This document shows positions 37,948 through 48,810 of a DNA stretch of 64,000 nt, piece by piece. Within the stretch, counting starts at the first letter, position 1. The number at the start of each line of letters is the position of its first letter. The notes under the pieces are model-generated. The model did no database searches and had not been told where the DNA came from. It saw only the letters and a program-made list of their open reading frames with translations. The stretch is from Zonotrichia leucophrys gambelii (Eukaryota; Chordata; Aves; Passeriformes; Passerellidae), in assembly GCF_028769735.1 (NCBI RefSeq), contig NC_088171.1:66288216-66352215 (forward strand). Reading direction: 5' to 3'. The translations under genes were made by a program, and so were the position numbers.

Positions 37948-39687
37948 GCACCTGTGCAACTCTGACAACAGGAAATACAACCCTGCTTATTCCAGTGACT
38001 TAGGCACCCTGATACTTGATTGGGATGCTTTTTATATCTCCTTGCTGTGAAATAGAAATTAATCCTGTATCAACTAGGAGAGACAGATCTTTCTGTGCCT
38101 CTGCTTCTGTTGTGGTTGTTTAAACACAAATCTATTGTTCTGCTGCAGCACAACTATAACTGGTGTTCCCACGAGGAGGAAAATTCAAAGAAAGCTCCAT
38201 TAATTTGGATGAAAAGATAATTTCTGTCCCTACTAATTGTGCAGACTGAGGCATTGCATCATTTGGATGCAGTTCTTACTTCTCAGGGGTTAAATATGCA
38301 AGTTAGTCTTGTAATACTGTCTTGTTTTGGACTTTCCTTGTATTTCTTCTCAAACTGCCTTGTTTTTATATTATTGTAGCATCAAAAGTCTCAGGCAGGG
38401 CCCAGCAACCAAGCATGAGAAGGGCAGCATGCAGAGCAGCAAGTACTTTCTAATTCCAAGCATATACAATCCAAGTGCTAGAAAGAGGTGATAGATAAAT
38501 AAGAACAAGAAAACACAGGGGAAAAAATCCAAACAATGGGTATGGTACATCAGTAACCCACTCTGGGGACTAGATCTTTAGCATGCATTACAGCAATGCA
38601 AGTTTTAGTCATATACTATTGTATTTATTGCTTTTAAAAATTTATTATTGCTTTTCTGGGTTATTCCTAAAGTGCTTGGCCATTTCAATTTTCATCTTTA
38701 GGATGATGGACTATCTCTTTTTTTCTCTGATCAGTGAAAAAGGACATGAAAGCCTAGGGAAATATGGGACTAATCGAAGTCTGTATTTAATTTTCCAAAT
38801 ATCTATCTGGATTGAATAGGACCCTTAAGTTTTGAGCAGATGACTTTATCAGAGAAGAATTGAACTTAGCTGATTGCAGCAGAGTTTCTTGCACAGTTAA
38901 AATCCTCAGGGCAAGGCCTGTTTCCGCAAACACCTTCATCTCCTCCCCGACATTGGGGAGCAGGGTTGCAGTGACACAGAGCAGTGACCTTCAGCTGCAG
39001 ACTTAGAAAAAGTCATTGAGTATAAAGACCATCTAGAGCAACTACAGTGAGTGCAGTATCAGCTGGTGCTGGCAGTATTCTGTGGCAGAAAGCCAAAGTT
39101 GCTTCCCTGGCACATATTCCCCCATCTGGGCAGTCAGAAGGGAAGAGCTAGTGGGGACTGGACATCCTTTGCTGTGCCTATAGGGTGCTACAGGACAGCA
39201 TGTTACAATGGGGCTGTGTTTTAGCAACTAGGCTGTCAAACACCATAAAATAAAACAAGGGCTGTATATAGTAGCTGATGTTCTGCAACCCCAGTGACTC
39301 ACTGTGTCTCTCCTAAGGAGAGAAAGTCACTGGAGCCACCTTCTGTGGCTGCCTGAAAGGCACACTTTTGCAGGCCCCACCTGGTGCTTCTCACTTAGCC
39401 CTTGATAAAAATCTCCCCTCTTGCTCCTCTCTCTGCTAACCATGTGCCAAGAAACAACCTTCTCTCACTGCTGGTTCCATGTGCCAGGTGGATGGACATT
39501 GCAGGAGGTTTTACATCAAGCTGCTTATCAGCTACTTCTGCTTCATGACGCAAGTATCTTCTCACTGTCAAACCCTCTGGCAGAAATTACCTTTGATTAG
39601 TTCATTCTCTGTAGGTTATCCAGATGTGCTTTTTGATAGCAGTGCTATCACATTTATTTCCTAAGCAGCAGTAATTATTATTGAAGG

Positions 39688-39701
39688 AAAAAAAAAAAAA
39701 A
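39688..39701. repeat. homopolymer A14
   Basis: Fourteen consecutive A, about 80 bp upstream of the exon-shaped segment at 39779. Confidence 0.95.
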
Positions 39702-39778
39702 TGTAGACCCCATATTTAGACCCAGTTACCCACTCTTTCAGGCATAGAATGGTGGCTGAGCCCTGTTTTCTTTACCAG

Positions 39779-39973
39779 GTTGTTTGTCTGAGTTCTGGAG
39801 AAGAGCATCCCATGGAGGAGCTGGAGAGGCTTCTGTTGCTGGCTGATTTGCTCTGGCACCTGATGTGCGTGCCAGCAGCCATCTCGTCAGGGGGACGTGG
39901 ACGTCACTGTCACCATAGAGACAGCAAGGAGGATTTGGTTTCAAAAGGTGAAGAGAAGCTGGGAAGTAGGAAG
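39779..39973 (+). other. exon-shaped open segment, 65 codons, unidentified
   Basis: A good acceptor (ccctgttttctttaccag) is followed by 195 nt that stay open in phase 0 and end at a strong donor (AGTAGGAAG|GTAAGC). The segment is GC-richer than its surroundings and a phase 0-0 exon of exactly 65 codons. The peptide starts VVCLSSGEEHPMEELERLLLL and ends KEDLVSKGEEKLGSRK. It has a short leucine-rich helix-like part and a basic/acidic C-terminal part, but matches no family I know. The opposite strand is also open here, which weakens the case. It could be an exon of an unrecognised gene, a non-coding RNA exon or chance. Confidence 0.25.
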
Positions 39974-42900
39974 GTAAGCTGGGTCTGCATCTCAACTCAT
40001 GAAGGATTTTAAAGCTGTATTTAAAAGGAGGCCACAGTAGAGGAGCACTCCACTGAATATTTATGCACGTTTGGAAATGTGCATCTAAGTATTGTTTCCT
40101 ATGCATATATTTACATGTATTCTTTTGAATAGGCTTGGGTGCAAAAAAACCCAACACAGGTTTTTTGAGACCCTCCTAGCATTCAGTTTATACTCCTCCA
40201 ATTAATTCTTCTTTTGCAGTTGATGGAAAAAAAAAACAACTTGAATTATATTTAAGTTTAATTTTAAGAAGTTGTAAATATCCACTGCTTCAAGATTTTC
40301 TGTTTTGCATAGGAGCTGAGTGAGCTGTGGTGTGTTCTAAATTAACGTTTTTCACTTCTACCCCTTCTTGTGGTCTTCAGTTGTGCTCTAGCAAGGGTAT
40401 GGATGTAAAACAGTGGTGAGTGTTGACAGGCAAGGTAGGGATCAGCCATAAGTCATTGTTTAACCACATGGGACTTTTAAAGCCTGAGTCTATACTGGCC
40501 TGGGACAGCTTGCAGATCTCTCTCTGCCCACTCTTTATCAACAGATAAAATCACCCCTCCTCAGGGTTTACTCCATCCCTTGAAGATACAACCTCAGTGA
40601 TGCATGGACTTGCTTAAAGCTTCAGTTTGCATGCTTATAATCCCCAGCAGGGTGCTGACCCCAAAAGGATGTTTCTTATACCTTGGAAGCAAAAGGTAAT
40701 TCACATGTATGGCTCTGAGGGGAGTGGTGGCAAGGAGGAGTGCAGCCAGCAGAGTGACAGATGAACTCTTGAGTAATGCCATGTAAGCATTACTACAAAA
40801 AGGGTGGTGGAAGGCTTACAGGGACTGATAAAAGACCTTGTCTGCAGTGCCATGCAGTTCTGGATGCCACTGGAGAGGATGGGGCTGGGTGCGTGTTTCT
40901 GATCTCAGGCCAGAGATGCTCAGCAGAGCCCTTGAGCTCCTCTTGTTGCTGCCCAGCCTGCCACAGCTCGAGCAGGAAATAGCCAGAGTACAGCAGGTTT
41001 TTAAACCATGACACACTTGTCTTGACAGCTGGAGGAAGTCTGGCGTGGGAGCCAAATCTCCTGGCTTTGTGTCAGCTCTGGGGTATCTTTCCTGTTTTGG
41101 GAATTCCCCGCTGGGGAGGTTCTGCTGCTGTTTGGAGCAGAGCTCAGATCTCAGCCCCTGGGGCTGTCCACTCTGGGAGACGTTTTTGGCAAGAATAAGT
41201 AATTTTTGCTATTTCTGAGTCTCTTTGACTTTATAAATAGCTAAGTGACAAGTAAAATTTGGGTATTCACCCTATGGCTGAATTTTCCGCAGGGATGTTT
41301 GCATGTGTGCGTAATACCATTTATATTTATTATTCCTGCTGCTGTCGTCACTCACACGTTTTCTGCAAACAGAACAAAGGGCTCCCTTTGCAGTCAGCTC
41401 ATGGTCCAACTGCTGCACAAAGACAGTGGAGGGCACGGAGAGCGCCTGGGGGGCACAAGGAATCCTTGAGATAACATTGCTCGGGCTTCTGTTGTCAGAC
41501 CTCTACAAACCATGATAATACATGTAGGCTTCATGCTAATGAGAGGCAGCCAGGGTGTATGTGAAGAACTGATCTGTCTATTTACATGCAGCTGGGGCTT
41601 GCATTTTTGGGGGTACCGTTGTTGGGACATGCAGGGAGCTGGCTGACTTCTGTAACAAACTGCACTTTTAACTGATTTTATCTGATGGCTGCTGCAGGAT
41701 CTTGTCTACCCAGATTTTAGTCATTCACTCTGACTTCTGTTTTAGGAACCTTCTGACCAAATTGATCTTTGGTATTGATATAATGATCTGTGCTGGTGAA
41801 CTTTCGGGTTTGACTCACTTTCTGGGATCAGCCTATGTCTCAGCTATGGTTCACTCTCATCATTAATCATTTGATCATGCTTTTTTGAGAGAATAGAAAC
41901 TGTGATTTATGTTAGATTCAGAGTTCATCCAGTTCACTTCCCAGTCTCCTATGGTGGTGGTGGTGGTCTCCAGCTGTTTCAGCAAAAAGAAAAAGAAATC
42001 CTGCATTAGGCAGGAAGGGGATAAGCTCTCTAAGCTGTAATAGAAACTTTGCTTTCTTCAACAGACAAAACATTCTCTGAGAACTTGATTATCAATTAAG
42101 GTTGCTACAAAGCCAGATGCTAAGAGGAGCGTTAGATACCAACATTATCAATCTGATCTGAAAGGTTTTACTAATGCAGAAGCCACTTCTGAGTGACACC
42201 AAAAGCAGGAGGACAGGACATAAAGATGGACTTGACCTCCAGCCTAGAGCCTTGAACTTGGCACATTTAATCAGCTACTTCTCGACTGGAGGGGCTAATT
42301 AGCCACTCCTCTGGTTGCTCATCCCCTGCAACCCACTCTTGCCACAGCGTGTGTAAGTTTTACCTGCTGGGGGAGAATTGGGAACAATACCTATTCTAAC
42401 AAGCACCACCTTTTTTCCCCTCTTGTTAGGAGTGTTGGTAATATAATTCCTCTATAATACATAATACCCCTCCTATAATGTTTCTCACTTGACTGCATGT
42501 GTGTAATGGTCAAGGCCTGCATCTGGAAGTTATGCAGTAACAATATATTTTTTCTTCCTGCCTACAGCAGGAATATTTATATATACCAGATTTTTGCCAT
42601 GGTCTTACGAGGTGGTACAAGAAGTAAAGCCATGACAGCTATCTTACTTGTGGTGTTATTGTGTGATATTGTCATGTCTTCATAAGATTTTCTGAGGGTT
42701 TTTTTTAGCTCAGGCTGTTAAGATTGGCTGTAGTTGTATTTTTGCTTTGAGAATAAGGGAGTACATCTCTGCCATCATGCCACCGGCTTTGCTGGCATGC
42801 AGCTAATTTACCAATTTGTGTTGAAAAGGTAGGAAAAAGAAAATGTGAAACTGATGCTGGGCAGGATTTCAGAATATAGAGATGTTTACTCACTGTCAGC

Positions 42901-43980
42901 ATCTGTGGTGATCGTGGTGATCATTGCCCAAAATTAGATATTGCTTTTTCTCTACACACTTTCATACACTGATAGATGCTTGGATTTTTCAATTGCCTCT
43001 GAGCTCAATCCTTCAAGTGTCACTTAAGATACAAGCCCGTGTATTTTCACCTATGTTCATTCTGCAGAAGGATGAAAGGAGTAAAATAACATTTCTGAGT
43101 GCTCAATGTTATTGTGACGGTATGCAATCCCTTTCCACAAATCAGTGGACTTTGGGGAGGGTTTCCAAGTGTGTCTAAATCCTGCTGTGCTGTTGGCCTT
43201 TCTCTCAGATTGGGACCCAGCCAGCAAGGAAAAATTTTCAGGCAATCCAGCCAGGATTTTTCCATGTGATAAAGGGAATGATGAAGAGCTCTAAGCTCTG
43301 AACAGATGACTCAGTGCCCCTGGTGCTGAGTTAGACCTATCACTGTGCCTGTTGCAGAGGCACGCAGTCCACACCCAATTTCATCCTCTGCCCACACACA
43401 AATGTGTCATCTATCTGTGCATGATTGAAGTGCTCATATCAGACATGTTTACCTGGGAAAATTGTGGGAATTGTCCTAAAAGGTTATTATATACTTCTGA
43501 TTTCTTTCCTCTCTTGTCATTCTGTCCCCTCTTAGGCCCTGTTGCACCTTTTAGGGGGTCACCTTGTGCAAGTAGGTCTGTATGGGAGAACCGTGTTTGC
43601 AATTTGTGAATCATATCAGTCTAAGAAAACTCAATCTGAGGGACCCAGTGAGATAGATAAAACAATGTATGGAAAAGAAACGTATCGCTTTTCTTATTTT
43701 GGGTATAAATATTTTGTCTTAATGCCAAGTATTCCATGAAAATATTAGTTTGGATCAATAGAATTGATAAAGGCGTATGCTCTTTGTTTTCATGAATAGC
43801 AAAGGATTAAATTGTGGCTATACCTGGCATCCATATGCAAGTCATGTGAAGTTCAGCTCAGTTCTATGAAATTTAGTGGTATGAAATTAATTCACCTTCA
43901 CGACACTGTGTAAGAGAGGCTGTGATATCATTTAGGAAAAAGTGACTTTCTAGGCTAAAGGAATGTGAACTTGTGTTCAC

Positions 43981-44037
43981 ATCTTATGTTTGATATTATA
44001 ATTAAATTAATATCTTATGTTTGATATTATAATTAAA
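43981..44037. repeat. exact 26-bp duplication, period 31
   Basis: The 26-bp unit starting 'atcttatgtttgatattata' at 43981-44006 recurs without change at 44012-44037, separated by 5 bp. It is AT-rich. Confidence 0.95.
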
Positions 44038-44142
44038 AATGTATAAGAGATGCAGCCTTCCACGGCCTTGATCAGAACTTTACTGTATGCTTGTGTGTAT
44101 CTCTGAGATTAGGAATGTTAAAGCAAGGTTCTCTGGCTTTTG

Positions 44143-44169
44143 TGAAGGATGGCCTCAAGCCATCCTTCA
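44143..44169. repeat. perfect 11-bp hairpin
   Basis: The arms 'tgaaggatggc' (44143-44153) and 'gccatccttca' (44159-44169) pair around the 5-nt loop 'ctcaa'. No associated gene is visible. It may be a small templated inversion. Confidence 0.9.
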
Positions 44170-45189
44170 GAGCACAGGATATCCTTAGGCAAAGTTTAAC
44201 AAGGATTTGTCTCAAAGCAAAGGTGGAGGCTGAGGCCTGGTTCATGACAAGGTGGTTTCCAAGCCACCCTCGCTAGAAGGGAAAGAGGAGATAGGATCTT
44301 CTGTCTGGGAAGAGTTTTTCCGGGTGCTGCTGACAGAGCAATTGCTTTCTAACATTAAACAGCCTAGAGCTGGAGGAAAGGAAGATTTATTCTGTGGAAC
44401 AGGGAAAAAAAGGGAATAGAAAGAGAGGAAAAATCAAGTTCCCCAATCTCCTATAACCTTCAGAGCACTACAGAATCAATGTCTTCTGAGGAAGGGGTAC
44501 ATGGAGGCCTTGTAGAAGACCAAGGTTTAGAGCATCTATCATTAATTTTCTCTTGGTTCACTTTCCTTTATCTGTCAGTCCCAAGAATTCCCAAAGTAGA
44601 CTGAAACCAGAGTCCTACTTCTGAAGCCAGTCATGGCTGAGTCACATCCTGCCTTACCTGACATTGCACAAATGACCCAGAGAAAACGGCATGATGTGAC
44701 TGCTCTGTGGTAACTTAAATGAGAAGGATGGTTGGTGGCATGCATTTCTCAACATGCAGTACAGCAAAATACTTTTTTGGAGAACTGTCAGCAAAGGCCG
44801 TTGCAGAACAAAGGAGGTACAGGCACTAATCTGGGATAATGATGGACAAGAGGTAGCAGGAGGATCTGAGAAGATGTGAGTGTCTTAATATGTGACAGTT
44901 TTTACTGGAAAGCCAGGAGCACAGGTTTGACTAGTTCCTAAATGAGTAGAAATTTTTTTGGCTAGTATTTAAGAAACAACTTACAGTATTAATGGCAGCA
45001 ATACAAAGGAAAGAGAAAGATCTTTATCAGTCATTTTCACTTTGGCTTTGGTTAACTTTTATATATATAAATACTCAAATACAACTGTGTAAACATATAT
45101 CACATTGTGTTGTTAGTCTCTGAGTTGAAACATTGCTATATAGGAATGGAAACAAATAGAAGCAAATCAGTAAATTCCACGACATCTGC

Positions 45190-46143
45190 AAGTGACAAGA
45201 GGTGTTAGGGTTTGGTGTTGGGCCCATCTTTGTTGGTGATTGGACAGTGGGATTGAGGACAGCCTCAGCAAATTTGCCAGTGACACCAAACCGTGTGGTG
45301 CAGGGGACATGCTGGAAGGAGGGGATGCCATCCAGAGGGACCTTGGCTTCAGAACCTTGAGAGATGGCACTGTAGGAGCCCCATGAAGCTCAAGGCTGAG
45401 TACAGAGTCCAGCACCTGAGTGGGACAATCCCAGGCACAAATAGGCTCAGGTGGAGAATAGATTGAGAGCAGCCCTGAGGAGAAGGACTTGGGGGTGTTA
45501 TTGACAGGAAACTCAGCATGACCTGACAATATGTTTTTAGAGTTCAGTAGACCAGCAATGTCCTGAGCTGCATCAAAAGAAGCAAGATGAGGTCAAGGGA
45601 GTTGATTCTGCCCCTCTGCTCTCAAGTCAACCAGCCTGGTTACTGTGTCCAGTTCTGGACCCCACAATATAAAGAAAGGACCTGTTGGAACAAGTCCAGA
45701 TAAGGGCCATGACAATGATCAGAAGGCTGGAGAACCTCTCCTATGAAGTCAGGCTGAGAGAGTTGTTCAGCTTGGAAAAAGAGAAGGCTCTAGGTAAACC
45801 TTAAAGCAGCCTTCCAGTTTCTGAAGCGGGCCCACAAGAGAGCTGGAAGGTATTTTTTACAAAGGATTGTGGTGATAGGACAAGAGGTAATGGCTTTAAG
45901 CTGAAAGAGGGTGTGTTTAGGTTAGATATTGGAAAGAAATTCTTTACAGACATTGAGGTAAGGGACTGGAAAAGATTGCCCAGAGAAGCTGCGGATGCCC
46001 CATCTCTGGCAGCGTTCAAGGCCAGGTTGGGGTGAGACTTTGGGCAACTTGCTCTAGTGAGAGGTGTCCCTGCCCATGGTAGGGTGTTGGAACTGGGTGA
46101 TCTTTAAGGTCCTTCTGACCCAAACTAGTCTATGATTCTTTGA
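45190..46143 (+). mobile_element. CR1 LINE, about 955 bp, with decayed reverse-transcriptase end
   Basis: The longest CR1 copy in the window. It starts inside the reverse transcriptase coding part. One frame (45264-45386) reads LSKFASDTK then GGDAIQRDL before a stop at 45384-45386. The family motif is FADD (the metal-binding YxDD box), so one catalytic Asp is replaced by Ser here. Then come CR1 phrases such as 'gctgcatcaaaagaagc', 'gattctgcccctctgctc', 'tgtccagttctgg', 'atgatcagaaggctggag', 'gttcagcttgg', 'ggaaagaaattctttaca', 'gcccagagaagctgcggat' and the tail 'ctatgattctttga' at about 46131-46143. It is inactive through 5' truncation, the active-site change and stops. Confidence 0.95.
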
Positions 46144-48129
46144 AATGCAAACAGAGGTTGAAGTCAGCACAGTATTGTGGTTTTTTATGTGGGACTGTCA
46201 CTGTCAGTAGCCTCCAATGCTCGGGATTTGAAGTGCACTAGCTTCTCGAGTGTAACAATTGCTGGGAGAAACTACATTAAAAAAAAAAAATCCAAAGTTT
46301 TCCACATAAGTCAGAGACTTAGCCTCTAAGAGTATAGGATGATGTAGTGCTACTAAAAATTGTGGGTAACAGTCTGTGGAGGATGAAAACTGTTTCATGT
46401 AAGAACAGGCAAATTTACTGCTGATACGAAGCCCTATCTGATTTGGTTTCTTATGGCCTCCTTCTTCTTTATCCATGATCATGCAATGTTTCACACCCAC
46501 ACATGGTTTCTCAATTTCCTTCACTGCCCCTTTCAAGTATCCTTATGTTATATGAAGCAGCTGCTTGTGTTTAGTAACTTTCTGCACCTGTGATGCTTTT
46601 GGTCTAGGACGCAGAAGTAGAATTTCCTCACTTGGCCATGTTGAGATGCAAACTGTGCCCCTGGGCTTGGTGCTCGAAAGTATTCAGTATATTCAGTAGC
46701 ACCATTTGCAGATGGTGTGAAAGAAGCTGCTCTCAAGGCATCTCATCAGCATCAAGGATGAACATTCATGGTCCAACCTGAAGCAAATTCTTTGACACCC
46801 TGATATGAAACCAGCTTGTTCCTGTTGCCTGTGTGGCAAAGGAAGCTGTTTCATGGTAGATGAATAGGGTATGAAGTGTAAATTTCACATGGAGACTCGT
46901 GTAATTGCCTTGCATGTTTCAGGAGAAGGGACATTGTGTGTTTCTGGTCAGCTTGCCTCCAGATGGCAGCTTGTAAGTGGAGATTTTTTTGAAGGATGCC
47001 AGACAGGCTTGTTCTTCATTGTAGCTAAAGCAAGGGTTTTACCTTGCTGCAACTCTTTAGGTTACTTTCCTTCTCACCCCAAATTTAATTTCTAAAAATG
47101 CATTTTCCCCATCACAAGAAACCAATGATCCCAGTAGATGTGGTCAGGTGCAGCCATGGCTGAGTGTATGGAAAAACTCAGATCCTATGCCAAACCAATT
47201 GTGCTGGGGCAGAGCTTTTCTTTTCTTTCCTGCAACTTTTCCTGCACTGTCAAAGTAAGTTCTCCAGGGAATGGCTTTGCTGCCAGGTTGTATTTCCAGT
47301 GACTATTTCAAAATCTAGTTTCTGATTCAGGCATGGCAGAATCTGGGGGTTTGAAACAAGTCCCCCAGCCTGCTTAACTTTCCCAACTTATGTGTCCACG
47401 CCATCCATCCATCTTAGCAGTTAAGCTTGGAGACATGTCCAAGATTGCACAGTGAACCTGAATCAAAGCCAAGAATAAGTTTAAGAAAATGTGGTAATAA
47501 ATCACGTTTTTTGGTTCAAGTAGAATGTCTTGGTTCCTGAAACTTGCCTTCTTCCTGTGATTTTCTGCTTGGGGGAGGGAGGGCAGAAAAAAACAAAAAG
47601 TTATTGCTTTTAACATATTAAATATCTGCATATGCTTTGTTGTGGGATCTATGGGATAGTTACTCCAGATTCATCTTTTTGTTAAGGTGAACCCATCTTT
47701 GAACTTGTTATTAAAGACTACAAAGTGGTTATAACTTTTGTAAGAGGACAAAACAACTATTTTGAAAAATATCATGTCTATTGTTTTTGCTGATGGGATG
47801 ACCAAGAAGACTCCTGGTTCTGATCTGTCCTGTTGTTTTTCTGTATTATTGTTTTCATAAATGTTTGATGGAAAAAAGGAGTCACTACAGTGAAGTGTCA
47901 TTGTTTGCTTCATAAAACCATTACCTTAAATACTTTATTTGCATGCAGAAGGAAATATTTTCCTTCCATGCAAAAGGACGGACTTCAGAATCTTTAGCCA
48001 AATACCATAGATAAGTCTACTCTATTGGCATGAAACAGTGTTTTTAGGGCAAAATAAAGTGCTAAGAAGCTTATAGCATGCTACAGAGTGCCAGTGCTAA
48101 TATGATATTTATTGTTCTATCAGATAAGT
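46144..48129. other. unique non-coding stretch between CR1 and LTR
   Basis: Holds an A12 run (46279-46290). No further repeat or exon is recognised. Frames on either strand are at most 110 residues, and one includes polyphenylalanine from the A-run read in antisense. Confidence 0.45.
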
Positions 48130-48810
48130 TGTCATAGTTTAGTACAAGGGAAAGAAAGAAGCCCTCAAGGTTAGAGGCAAGCTTTAATGTCCAGTTTTCC
48201 TTATGTGCTGATTTTGGTGTGAGGGAAGGTAATTTTCTTCACAGTGGCTGGTATAGGTCTGTCTTCAGTTTGTGCTGAACACAGGGTTGATAAAATAGAT
48301 ATTTTTCTTATTGCTGAGCAGAGCTTGCACAGAGTCAAGCTTTTCTGCTTCTTGTACTGCCACACTATTGAGGATACTGGGGATGAATGGGAGGCTGGGA
48401 GGAGACACAGCCAGGATAACTGACCCCAAGTGACCAAAGGGATATTCCAGACCATATGGCATCATGCTCAGCATGTAAAGGTGGGGAGAAGAAGGAGGAA
48501 GGAGGGATCTTTGGAGTGATGGTGTTTGCTTTCCCTAGTAGCCATTACATGTGAGGAGCCCTTCTCTCACAGAGGGGGCTGAACACCTGCCTGCCCATGG
48601 GAAGAAGTGAATTAATTCCTGGTTTTGCTTTGCTGGTGTGAGCTACTTTTTCTTTCTCTATCGAGTTGTCTTTACATCAGTCCATGGGCTTTCTGCTTTT
48701 TTTCCTTCGAATTCTTTCCCTGATCCTACTGGTAGCAGAGTGAGCAGTAGGATCAGGGAAAGATCCTACCAAGTGCAGACTTGGTTTCTGGCTGGGATTA
48801 GACTACAACA
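48130..48810 (+). mobile_element. solo LTR of an endogenous retrovirus (ERVL-like)
   Basis: It begins TGTCATAGTTTAG and ends CTGGGATTAGACTACAACA, giving the TG...CA ends of an LTR and an imperfect terminal inverted repeat. Internal phrases match songbird LTRs I recall: 'taattttcttcacagtggctgg', 'gctgggaggagacacagccagga', 'tgaccaaagggatattccaga', 'catcatgctcagcat', 'gaacacctgcctgcccatggga'. The expected TATA box after 'gctcagcat' is altered (atgtaaag) and the usual ATTAAA poly(A) signal is lost ('ctatcgagttgtc'). There is no internal gag/pol/env, so this is a solo LTR left by recombination. Clear 4-6 bp flanking target duplications were not found (taagt left, cctta right). The family name is from memory. 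Confidence 0.83.
48713..48763. repeat. perfect 18-bp inverted repeat inside the LTR
   Basis: The arms 48713-48730 ('tctttccctgatcctact') and 48746-48763 are exact reverse complements with a 15-nt loop, and a further direct copy of 'gatccta' follows at 48762. In related LTRs this part is a simple 'gattctctccccatcc...gagtgagcgagcggct' sequence without an inverted copy. The right arm replaces the expected sequence after 'gagtgagc'. Confidence 0.93.

Larger units (their letters stand above)
34066..39778. other. unique non-coding stretch
   Basis: It contains a C13 run (34949-34961), a two-copy 23-bp tandem repeat (37409-37451), a 12-bp hairpin (37917-37947) and an A14 run (39688-39701). A slightly GC-richer segment at about 35750-36130 has small open frames on both strands but no recognisable protein. 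No dispersed repeat is recognised. Confidence 0.45.
39974..45189. other. unique non-coding stretch
   Basis: It includes a (GGT)5 run near 41953, an exact 26-bp duplication (43981-44037) and an 11-bp hairpin (44143-44169). Nothing else is recognised. A GC-richer patch near 40820-41170 has small frames on both strands with no motif. Confidence 0.45.

Noticed and set aside
45167..45529. 120-residue minus-strand frame
   Set aside because: It is antisense to the CR1 reverse-transcriptase end on the plus strand.
45801..46019. 72-residue minus-strand frame
   Set aside because: Antisense of the CR1 3' region.
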